From: Candidatus Bathyarchaeota archaeon
Lineage (GTDB): Archaea; Thermoproteota; Bathyarchaeia; TCS64
Assembly (NCBI GenBank): GCA_016867505.1
Contig: VGJH01000103.1
Location: 1 to 5,168 of the forward strand
Direction: 5' to 3'
DNA length: 5,168 bases
Shown here: positions 1 to 4,524 of the stretch, in pieces
Position numbering within the stretch: the first letter of the stretch is position 1
Layout: the number at the start of each line of letters is the position of its first letter
Program-made: the position numbers and the translations under genes
The notes under the pieces: model-generated
Databases searched by the model: none
What the model saw: only the letters and a program-made list of their open reading frames with translations
Told to the model about the DNA's origin: nothing

Positions 1-25
1 TTCTACTAAAAACAGGATCGAACAT
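1..25 (-). CDS. Possible N-terminal start of a gene running off the left edge (partial)
   Basis: Reading leftward, an ATG at 25-23 opens a frame (MFDPVFSR) that runs out of the window. It is preceded by GAGG (36-33) with a 7-base spacer, a good archaeal ribosome site. About 43 bases further upstream is a TATA-like block (62-73) that would place a transcript start near 41-43. Only eight residues are visible, so no function can be given. The competing reading is that the plus strand carries the tail of a gene: one plus frame is open from base 2 to a TAA at 56-58. The minus reading is preferred because promoter, ribosome site and start are properly spaced. Confidence 0.3.
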
Positions 26-61
26 CAACAGGCCTCAGACACTGTAAACTTAGTGTAAAGA

Positions 62-73
62 TATTTAAATTTA
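62..73 (-). promoter_or_regulatory. Candidate TATA box for the leftward gene
   Basis: The block reads TAAATTTAAATA on the minus strand and contains the same TTTAAATTTA word as the tRNA promoter. Its centre is about 27 bases from a start near 41-43, just before GAGG and the ATG at 25. The word is nearly symmetric, so it could also serve the plus strand, where no product is visible. Confidence 0.35.
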
Positions 74-178
74 ATAACCAAAAACAGAGAAGCCGTTAAT
101 TGATTCAGGCTAAACAAATGATAAAAACTCTATTACCCTGATCCAAGATAGCTCTGAAAACTAAAACTAGCCTCATCA

Positions 179-188
179 TTTAAATTTA
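179..188 (+). promoter_or_regulatory. TATA box of the tRNA-Met gene
   Basis: TTTAAATTTA matches the archaeal box A. Its centre (about 183) is about 27 bases from position 210, two bases before the first base of the mature tRNA. This is the expected distance for an archaeal RNA polymerase start and a very short 5' leader. Confidence 0.7.
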
Positions 189-211
189 CGAAACGTGTAG
201 AAACTGCAAGA

Positions 212-318
212 GCCGGGGTAGCATAGATTGGCTAATGCGCTGGACTCATGATCCAGAGGATTTCGGCACCAGCGCCCAATCCGGATAAAGACCATGGGTT
301 CAATTCCCATTCCCGGCA
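212..318 (+). tRNA. tRNA-Met(CAT), elongator type, with an intron
   Basis: A full cloverleaf forms. The acceptor stem is 212-218 with 311-317 (GCCGGGG/TCCCGGC, one G-T pair). The D stem is 221-224 with 235-238, with GG in the loop. The anticodon stem is 240-244 with 252-256, loop CTCATGA, anticodon CAT at 247-249. The T stem is 294-298 with 306-310, loop TTCAATT. The discriminator is A318, followed by CC but not a full CCA. The G1-C72 pair and an anticodon stem lacking the three G-C pairs of archaeal initiators make it an elongator methionine tRNA; the sequence resembles archaeal elongator tRNA-Met. A CAT-anticodon isoleucine tRNA, whose C34 is modified, is less likely. Between anticodon stem and T stem there are 37 bases where about 5 are expected; removing a 32-base intron (257-288) leaves AGACC as variable loop and a 75-base tRNA. 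Confidence 0.9.
257..288 (+). other. Non-canonical tRNA intron at position 43/44, predicted bulge-helix-bulge
   Basis: The boundaries follow from a fold. ATCC (251-254) pairs with GGAT (283-286) as the central four-pair helix. AGA (255-257) and AAA (287-289) are three-base bulges on opposite strands. GGATT (258-262) pairs with AATCC (278-282) as the inner helix. The archaeal splicing endonuclease cuts after the second base of each bulge, which removes 257-288 and restores a normal variable loop. The outer helix is weak, so this is a relaxed form of the motif. Introns at 43/44, rather than the usual 37/38, are known from TACK archaea; the family knowledge is general and the placement is inferred. 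Confidence 0.75.
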
Positions 319-341
319 CCTACCTTACATCCATGTCAAAT

Positions 342-968
342 TTATTGAAAAAGAATTGAAGCTGCAAAGATTATTGCGCTTGTCAAAAAACCTACTGCTA
401 CAACAAAAACGCCATATTTTAAAGAGTTTTCATCTGCCAATTTTCCAAGAAAAACGCCTAAACTTAAGAGTACGATGAAAACGAGTATAAAACTGGCAAT
501 TATTGCGTTATTTAATGTTAATAGATTTGAGTTTATCAAGAAAAATGGGATTAAGGGGATGCCTGCGGCTAGTGCAGGTGAAACACCATCAACAATACAC
601 ATGCTAATTATCTTTCGGTTTCCTTCTCTTTCAAGGCTGGTGTCAGAAAGATCAGTCAATAAATAATATTCCATTTGTTTTAAACTTCTTTTCCTTTCAG
701 CAAGTTCAGAAAGATACCTACCAAATCCACCAGACATGCCTATTGCTAAACAAGTGCTTAATCCTACTTTAATGACCTCAACTGGATTAAACTCTGTTAA
801 TACTATATTGCCCATTAGAATTCCTAAAAGAGTTAATGCTCCATCAAAGGCATTGTTAGCAAAAGCTCGTCTAATTAATTCGTCGTGAAAAACATCATAA
901 ATAATTTCCTTAGAGAATTTAATAATATTTAAAAAAATATTACTAATTCGATTTATAGCTTTACTCAA
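342..968 (-). CDS. VIT1/CCC1-family membrane protein, putative iron/manganese transporter
   Basis: This 208-residue protein resembles the VIT1/CCC1 (DUF125) family, which exports or sequesters ferrous iron or manganese across a membrane. About five membrane spans are visible: roughly 36-56, 62-84, 121-145, 150-174 and 184-207. The first two carry the family signature, with the AFDG step at 40-43, then VIKVGL at 65-70 and a GMSGGFGRYLSE stretch at 77-88. Acidic residues after span two (Glu88, Glu91, Glu100) sit where the family has its cytoplasmic metal-binding segment. That segment is short here, as in prokaryotic members without a ferritin-like domain. The start is a TTG (968-966): an in-frame stop lies two codons upstream, and GGAG is 8 bases before the TTG. 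The DUF211 gene ends 36 bases upstream on the same strand, so the two are probably one operon. The metal is not determined by the sequence. Confidence 0.8.
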   Translation of the reverse strand: MSKAINRISNIFLNIIKFSKEIIYDVFHDELIRRAFANNAFDGALTLLGILMGNIVLTEFNPVEVIKVGLSTCLAIGMSGGFGRYLSELAERKRSLKQMEYYLLTDLSDTSLEREGNRKIISMCIVDGVSPALAAGIPLIPFFLINSNLLTLNNAIIASFILVFIVLLSLGVFLGKLADENSLKYGVFVVAVGFLTSAIIFAASILFQ

Positions 969-976
969 CTTTTAAT

Positions 977-980
977 CTCC
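977..980 (-). promoter_or_regulatory. Ribosome site that fixes the TTG start of the VIT-like gene
   Basis: GGAG lies 8 bases before the TTG at 968, with a TAA stop between them. No longer in-frame start is possible, so this site supports the non-ATG start. Confidence 0.7.
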
Positions 981-1004
981 GATTTTGGAATAAACTTTTT
1001 TTAA

Positions 1005-1397
1005 TTATTTTTTGGTTTTAATATATTCCAAAGACTCATCAAATTCATTGAATATTTTAGACATTTTATCGACTTTAGAATCCATATGCCTTGCTAGAAC
1101 CAGAATAGAAGCTGAAAGTTTGTCATCATCTTTATGTGAAATTTGTCTTTTTGATGAAGTTATGCTATCAACATTTCTAATAACAGCTCCAAAATCCTTG
1201 ATGACCTCCCTAATATTTTCATAATTTAACCCATAACCTTCTATGCTGATTTTAAAATCCTCAACATTTTTTTCAAGCTCAGATAAAACGATATCCACCT
1301 GCGAAATACCATCGATTTTATTCAATTTTTCCACAAGATCAACCATCGATTGTTGCGCAGGGGACATTACATCTAAAACAATTCTAGTGATCTTCAA
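1005..1397 (-). CDS. DUF211-family protein with a C-terminal extension
   Basis: This is a 130-residue soluble protein. Residues 2-83 resemble DUF211, a small archaeal family with a ferredoxin-like fold and unknown function: an opening ITRIVLDVMSP strand (3-13), the amphipathic helix 14-28, VDIVLSELE (34-42), FKISIEG (48-54) and a helix leading to GAVIRNVDSI (70-79). Family members usually end soon after this. Here a charged tail (84-130) follows that looks helical, with heptad-like hydrophobics from about 94 on, possibly a coiled coil or a docking segment. The start is taken as TTG (1397-1395), which matches the usual MxKI beginning; an in-frame TGA is eight codons upstream. AGGAG (1418-1414) lies 16 bases before the TTG, rather far, so an unusual start nearer to it cannot be excluded. 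The protein is encoded just upstream of the VIT-like transporter, which suggests a sensor, chaperone or regulator of that transporter; this is inference from position. Confidence 0.75.
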   Translation of the reverse strand: MKITRIVLDVMSPAQQSMVDLVEKLNKIDGISQVDIVLSELEKNVEDFKISIEGYGLNYENIREVIKDFGAVIRNVDSITSSKRQISHKDDDKLSASILVLARHMDSKVDKMSKIFNEFDESLEYIKTKK

Positions 1398-1434
1398 TTG
1401 GATTAAGATACGACTCCTTCAACAAATTAGGAAA

Positions 1435-1475
1435 GCATTATTTAAAACTGTTTTCATATTTAATCCTGTATAAAT
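1435..1475 (-). promoter_or_regulatory. Candidate promoter region of the DUF211-VIT operon
   Basis: Two TATA-like words face the operon. TTTAAATAAT (1446-1437) would start transcripts near 1414, right at the AGGAG. AAATTTATA (1475-1467) would start them near 1444 and leave a leader of about 47 bases including AGGAG. The second gives a more usable ribosome site; the sequence alone does not decide. Confidence 0.4.
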
Positions 1476-1615
1476 TTAGTTATTTTTTCAAAATCATTAT
1501 CGTTTAATAGAATGTAATGTATTTGAGAATCATAACTTAATTTAGGAAATCTCTTCGCTGTTTGTGGTTCAGAATTTATCCAATAATGGAACTGGAAAGG
1601 CTTCTTTATCCAAAA

Positions 1616-1632
1616 CTGGGAAACACTCCCAG
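1616..1632. repeat. Perfect 6-bp inverted repeat (hairpin or operator)
   Basis: CTGGGA (1616-1621) and TCCCAG (1627-1632) are exact reverse complements around AACAC. No T-run follows on either strand, so it is not an obvious terminator. It lies just upstream of the TATA-like box of the micro-protein unit, where an activator or repressor site could sit. Confidence 0.4.
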
Positions 1633-1648
1633 AAACCGCCAGAGCAAG

Positions 1649-1656
1649 AATATATC
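1649..1656 (+). promoter_or_regulatory. Candidate TATA box of the micro-protein/regulator unit
   Basis: AATATATC would place the transcript start near 1679, giving a leader of about 25 bases that includes the AGGA ribosome sites at 1696 and 1701. The first CTGAA repeat begins at its last base. Confidence 0.45.
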
Positions 1657-1694
1657 TGAAGAATGTTACTGAACTATTCAGCTGAAAACGTGTA
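1656..1694. repeat. Three CTGAA direct repeats at 13-bp period, with overlapping palindromes; candidate operator
   Basis: CTGAA occurs at 1656-1660, 1669-1673 and 1682-1686, exactly 13 bases apart. An inverted copy, TTCAG, lies at 1677-1681. This builds two perfect overlapping palindromes: CTGAA-CTA-TTCAG (1669-1681) and TTCAGCTGAA (1677-1686). The array sits between the TATA-like box and the ribosome site, over the predicted transcript start, where a bound protein would block transcription. The natural candidate binder is the winged helix protein encoded at the end of the same unit; that link is inference. Confidence 0.5.
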
Positions 1695-1704
1695 AAGGAA
1701 AGGA

Positions 1705-1824
1705 ATGAAAAAGATGAATGGAAAAATGATGGTCTTCGGATGGACGATTGGCGGATTAGCCATGCTCGCAGCATTCTATGCTGTTATGATGTTAATGCAG
1801 TTCTCAGGCAGCTTCAAACTCTAA
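1705..1824 (+). CDS. Micro membrane protein A (39 or 36 residues), unknown function
   Basis: A short frame encodes a hydrophilic start (MKKMNGKMM) followed by one hydrophobic, Gly/Ala/Met-rich span from about residue 10 to 33 and a short tail ending in FKL. It fits a single-span membrane protein with the Lys-rich end probably inside the cell. Two starts are possible. ATG at 1705 has AGGA (1696-1699) 5 bases before it; ATG at 1714 has AGGA (1701-1704) 9 bases before it and gives 36 residues. The longer form is annotated. Support comes from the ribosome sites, the upstream TATA-like box and the regular chain of two further genes. I recognise no family; it is too short for confident homology. 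Confidence 0.6.
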   Translation: MKKMNGKMMVFGWTIGGLAMLAAFYAVMMLMQFSGSFKL

Positions 1825-1838
1825 AGGGTGAATGATTG

Positions 1839-1931
1839 TTGACTGCTGAGAATGTGTGTAGAATCGTTGGCGCAGTGAGCTTGTCAGCCATACTCGGCTT
1901 CCTAGCATTGTTTGGGCTATTGTTGATTTAG
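1839..1931 (+). CDS. Micro membrane protein B (30 residues), unknown function
   Basis: From a TTG at 1839 the frame reads MTAENVCRIVGAV and continues as a very hydrophobic Leu/Ala-rich segment to the stop at 1929-1931. Residues 8-30 form one membrane span with almost no tail; the polar start contains one cysteine (residue 7). The start is fixed by GGTGA (1827-1831), a strong ribosome site 7 bases away that begins three bases after the stop of protein A; a TTG one codon earlier is possible. The stop TAG overlaps by one base the GGAGGT of the next gene, so translation is probably coupled along A, B and the regulator. No known family is recognised; partnership with A in the membrane is inference. 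Confidence 0.6.
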   Translation: MTAENVCRIVGAVSLSAILGFLALFGLLLI

Positions 1932-1936
1932 GAGGT
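1931..1936 (+). promoter_or_regulatory. Strong ribosome site overlapping the stop of protein B
   Basis: GGAGGT starts at the last base of the TAG of protein B. It is 7 bases from the ATG at 1944 and 4 bases from the GTG at 1941, so the ATG is the better start for the winged helix gene. Confidence 0.75.
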
Positions 1937-1943
1937 TGCTGTG

Positions 1944-2192
1944 ATGGGTGCAAGGAGAACTAGCGTTGATGTGAGTGTGGATATTTTGGAGGCTGCTTTG
2001 AATGGTGCGAATAAGACCCGGATCGTTTACAGGAGTAATCTTAACTTCGCTATTGTGAGGAGTTACTTGGATAATCTTATGAAGACTGGTTTGCTGATTG
2101 TTGATGTTGATGGGTCGTATAGGACGACTGGTAAGGGTGCTAAGTTCATTAAGGATTATACGAGTTTGATTAAGCCGTTTAATCTTTCTTAG
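1944..2192 (+). CDS. Small winged helix transcriptional regulator (HTH_45-like)
   Basis: This 82-residue protein resembles the archaeal one-domain winged helix family HTH_45 (COG3432 type). Family features are visible in order: a first helix with DILEAAL (residues 13-19), NGANKTRIVYRSNLNFA (20-36), where the KTR.VYRSNLN motif leads into the recognition region, SYLDNLMKTGLL (40-51), a wing around DVDGSYRTTGKGAKF (54-68), and a final helix likely used for dimer contact. Such proteins bind operator DNA, usually as dimers, and have no ligand domain. The start at 1944 is chosen over GTG 1941 from spacing to GGAGGT. Being the last gene after two micro membrane proteins, it may sense their state or control their expression. 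A T-rich stretch that can end transcription follows. Confidence 0.8.
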   Translation: MGARRTSVDVSVDILEAALNGANKTRIVYRSNLNFAIVRSYLDNLMKTGLLIVDVDGSYRTTGKGAKFIKDYTSLIKPFNLS

Positions 2193-2247
2193 ATGGGTTG
2201 CGTTTTCAGCTTTATTTCATCTTTTTCATAAAATTCTTGTTTGGTTA

Positions 2248-2283
2248 TTTTTTTAGCTATTCCTGTTACTCGCTAGTTTTTTT
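2248..2283 (+). terminator. Poly-T termination region after the winged helix gene
   Basis: Two runs of seven T (2248-2254 and 2277-2283) lie within a T-rich stretch after the stop at 2192. Archaeal RNA polymerase terminates at such runs without a hairpin. This separates the micro-protein unit from the dehydratase gene, which has its own TATA-like box. Confidence 0.5.
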
Positions 2284-2295
2284 AAGAAAAATGAC

Positions 2296-2301
2296 TTTAA
2301 A
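2296..2301 (+). promoter_or_regulatory. TATA-like box of the dehydratase gene
   Basis: TTTAAA is centred about 27 bases before 2326, three bases from the TTG start at 2329. With no ribosome site in front of that start, a leaderless or nearly leaderless transcript is the simplest reading. Confidence 0.5.
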
Positions 2302-2328
2302 CTTGTTAATTATTGTATTATGAGTTAA

Positions 2329-3285
2329 TTGTCTAAACCAAATGTAGTTGATGTATATCAAGCGAGAAATAGAATTAAACCATATTTGATTAAAACCCCT
2401 CTTTCTGAATATAATGCTCTCTCTGAGATGCTTGGCTGTAGACTTTATGTTAAGCATGAAAATCATCAGCCAACTGGGGCGTTCAAGATTCGTGGTGGCA
2501 TTAACCTCATCAGTCAGCTTAGCCCAAAAGAAAAGGAACAAGGAGTCATTACTGCATCAACAGGTAACCATGGGCAATCAATTGCCCTAGCATCGAAGAT
2601 GTTTGGAGTGAAGGCCTTAATCTGTGTTCCAGTTAAATCGAATCCGGATAAGGTTCAGGCTATCCAAAGTCATGGTGCTGAGATAATTGAGAAGGGAAGA
2701 GACTTTGAGGAAGCTAAGGAGAACGCTGAATTGCTTGCTAGAGAACATGGCTACAGGTATATTCACAGTGGAAATGAACCTCACCTCATTGCTGGTGTCG
2801 GCACCATAGGCCTTGAGATTCTTGAGGATGAGCCTGACCTTGATGTAGTGATTGTGCCTGTTGGTGGTGGTTCAGGAGCATCTGGGATCTCAACTGTCTA
2901 CAGAACCCTATCGCCAGATACGAAAATTATTGGTGTACAAGCACAGAATGCTCCAAGCGTTTACCTGAGTTGGAAGAGTGGCCACGTTGAGTCCACTTTG
3001 TCTGCTAACACATTCGCTGATGGTTTAGCAACCAGAAGAGCCTTTGAACTACCCTTTGAGATTCTTAGAAGTAACTTGGATGATTTTGTGTTAGTATCCG
3101 AGGATGAGATGAAGGCAGCTATCAAGCTATACGTTGAGAAGGCTCATACTATTGCTGAAGGTGCTGGGGCTGCTTCTCTTGCTGCAGCGGTTAAGATTCG
3201 TGAAAAATTAAGGGGCAAAAAAGTGGCTGTTATTCTGAGTGGCGGGAACCTGACTGCTGATATGCTCCGTGAGATACTGAAGTAA
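2329..3285 (+). CDS. PLP-dependent threonine/serine dehydratase family enzyme (fold type II)
   Basis: At 318 residues this matches the short, catabolic-type threonine dehydratase/serine racemase family without the C-terminal ACT domains of biosynthetic IlvA. It should remove water and ammonia from a beta-hydroxy amino acid (threonine, serine or a relative such as hydroxyaspartate) to give a 2-oxo acid. Visible signatures: GAFKIRGG (50-57) with Lys53 as the PLP Schiff-base lysine; ASTGNHGQ (76-83) with Asn80 near the cofactor; AGVGTIGLEI (155-164); the phosphate loop GGGSG (179-183), a variant of the usual GGGGL; AEGAGAASLAA near 277-287; and SGGN (304-307) with Ser304 at the pyridine nitrogen. 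The start is TTG 2329, since TAA immediately precedes it in frame; alignment with family N-termini (VDVYQARNRIKPYL) supports it. There is no ribosome site. The class V enzyme follows 32 bases later. Substrate is not decided by the sequence. Confidence 0.88.
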   Translation: MSKPNVVDVYQARNRIKPYLIKTPLSEYNALSEMLGCRLYVKHENHQPTGAFKIRGGINLISQLSPKEKEQGVITASTGNHGQSIALASKMFGVKALICVPVKSNPDKVQAIQSHGAEIIEKGRDFEEAKENAELLAREHGYRYIHSGNEPHLIAGVGTIGLEILEDEPDLDVVIVPVGGGSGASGISTVYRTLSPDTKIIGVQAQNAPSVYLSWKSGHVESTLSANTFADGLATRRAFELPFEILRSNLDDFVLVSEDEMKAAIKLYVEKAHTIAEGAGAASLAAAVKIREKLRGKKVAVILSGGNLTADMLREILK

Positions 3286-3287
3286 GC

Positions 3288-3293
3288 TTAAAT
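3288..3293 (+). promoter_or_regulatory. TATA-like box between the two PLP enzyme genes
   Basis: TTAAAT is centred about 27 bases before the ATG at 3318, and no ribosome site precedes that ATG. The second enzyme may therefore have its own leaderless transcript in addition to any read-through from the dehydratase gene. Confidence 0.45.
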
Positions 3294-3317
3294 CAGCAAC
3301 TCAGCCATTATTCACCC

Positions 3318-4499
3318 ATGAACATCGCTGAACACATTCAAGAGGTAAGGAAAGAGTTTCCTCTCCTAGACTATGTAACCTATTTTAACTGTGGAGGACA
3401 GGGTCCAGCTCTGGGACGTGTTAAAGATAAGGTTATGGAGTGGTGGAATTTTTACACCTACCAGACTCAAGGATCCATTAAGGTACCAGATGCCAAAGAT
3501 GAAGCAGCTAAAATGATGGGTGTCAGTAAAGACGACATCACTTGGGTGAACCGTGTCAGCCAAGCCTGCAACATTGTCTCAGGCATGATGAAGCTGAACA
3601 AAGGAGACAACATAGTCATCACTGACTTGGGGTATCCCACAGGCTCGTACCCCTTCTTCCCGTGGAGAGAGAAAGGAGTAGAGATTAGAAGTGTTAAACA
3701 CAGGGATGGCGTAATAACTCTTGACGATTTTCAGGATGCTATAGATGATAAGACTAGGTTAGTGTCATTAAGCAGGATTGAGTGGACCTCTGGCATTCTA
3801 CACGATGTTAAAGCCATAGCTGAGATAGCTCATAGTCATGGAGCACTTATTTTAGATGATGGATACCAAGCGCAGGGTAATGTTGAAGTGAATCCTGAGA
3901 AGGATGGTGTCGACTTCTACACTTTTGGTAGCCAGAAATGGATGTGCTGCCCCATGCAAACAGGGATCCTTTATGTTAAGCATGGCTTAGATGATGAGTT
4001 TGAGCCTGTTTACAGGAATTATAATAAGGTTGAGGAAGCCTTTCGTGGTGGAGCTCCATGGGTTAAGCCTGAACATGACAACATTGCTTCCTGGGACTTT
4101 CCCCTCGTTAAAGGAGCAGAGAAATTCAACATGGGCTGCGTCCACGAAGAAGTCATTTGGGGATTCTACTCTTGTCTCAACTACTTCAACGAGCTAGGTA
4201 TAAAAGAGATTGAGAAAAGAAACCGAGGCCTCAGCACACACCTGATCGAAGGATTAAAGGAGACAAAAGTGAAAATCAACACACCAGAAGATCCCAAAAA
4301 GAGGGGAGGACTGGTGACTTATACAACTAAAAAACATGAAGACAATCAAAAAATCTTCAACGCATTAAATAAAGAGGGTATTAAAGTAGCTCTTCGCTAC
4401 GCTGCTGGAATTGGTGGAATCAGGGTATCAACACACTTCTACAACACTGAAGAAGAGATTGATAGATTATTGAAGGTACAGAAAAAAGCTTTAGACTAA
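3318..4499 (+). CDS. Class V aminotransferase-family PLP enzyme (fold type I)
   Basis: This 393-residue protein belongs to the class V aminotransferase/cysteine desulfurase/isopenicillin N epimerase-like superfamily and is of normal length. Lys207 in GSQKW (204-208) is the expected Schiff-base lysine. Asp181 and Gln184 in DDGYQ (180-184) match the residues that hold the PLP ring (DGAQ in relatives). RVSQACN (79-85) fits the phosphate-side helix, and Arg369 in IRVSTHFYNTEEEIDRLL (368-385) the substrate carboxylate site. The loop at 359-366 (LRYAAGIG) has no cysteine, so a SufS-like desulfurase is unlikely; amino transfer, epimerisation or beta-lyase activity remain open. Unusual is Cys210-Cys211 right after the lysine motif, where relatives often have LG or LCG. 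It follows the dehydratase by 32 bases on the same strand, so both probably act on one amino acid or pathway. It has no ribosome site; the ATG agrees with family N-termini. Confidence 0.82.
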   Translation: MNIAEHIQEVRKEFPLLDYVTYFNCGGQGPALGRVKDKVMEWWNFYTYQTQGSIKVPDAKDEAAKMMGVSKDDITWVNRVSQACNIVSGMMKLNKGDNIVITDLGYPTGSYPFFPWREKGVEIRSVKHRDGVITLDDFQDAIDDKTRLVSLSRIEWTSGILHDVKAIAEIAHSHGALILDDGYQAQGNVEVNPEKDGVDFYTFGSQKWMCCPMQTGILYVKHGLDDEFEPVYRNYNKVEEAFRGGAPWVKPEHDNIASWDFPLVKGAEKFNMGCVHEEVIWGFYSCLNYFNELGIKEIEKRNRGLSTHLIEGLKETKVKINTPEDPKKRGGLVTYTTKKHEDNQKIFNALNKEGIKVALRYAAGIGGIRVSTHFYNTEEEIDRLLKVQKKALD

Positions 4500-4524
4500 C
4501 TAAATATTTTAAATTTATTTTTAA

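Larger units (their letters stand above)
1398..1704. other. Gap of about 300 bases between diverging units
   Basis: The left part is very AT-rich and holds the DUF211 operon promoter. A minus-strand frame is open from 1774 down to a stop at 1460. Its upper part is antisense to the first micro-protein and is probably a shadow. Its lower part (about 1460-1600), ending in FEKITKFIQD, looks somewhat protein-like but has no plausible start or ribosome site of its own. It could be the decayed end of a lost gene. The right part carries a palindrome (1616-1632), a TATA-like box and CTGAA repeats belonging to the plus-strand unit. Confidence 0.5.

Noticed and set aside
294..320. tRNA 3' end as an attachment site of an integrated element
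   Set aside because: No second copy of the 3' end is visible in the window and no integrase is present.
248..666. Two plus-strand frames (248-478 and 475-666)
   Set aside because: The first starts in the tRNA anticodon and both lie over the VIT-like gene on the other strand; no ribosome site or family resemblance.
1419..1457. Twelve-codon minus-strand frame (MKTVLNNAFLIC) ending just before AGGAG, as an upstream regulatory frame
   Set aside because: Its ATG lies upstream of both predicted transcript starts, so it is probably not transcribed, and its own ribosome site is weak.
1012..1473. Plus-strand frames over the DUF211 gene
   Set aside because: Antisense shadows of a recognised protein; no start signals.
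1656..1694. Repeats as a CRISPR array
   Set aside because: The repeated unit is only five bases with 8-base gaps; far too short for CRISPR repeats and spacers.
1460..1774. Full 104-residue minus-strand frame
   Set aside because: Its first third is antisense to micro-protein A and low in protein character, and there is no ribosome site; only the lower part is kept as a possible remnant.
2266..2541. 91-residue minus-strand frame
   Set aside because: Covers the dehydratase start region on the wrong strand and begins inside it.
3366..3563. 65-residue minus-strand frame inside the class V enzyme gene
   Set aside because: Shadow of a strongly supported gene.
3991..4197. 68-residue plus-strand frame inside the class V enzyme gene
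   Set aside because: Out-of-frame shadow; no ribosome site.
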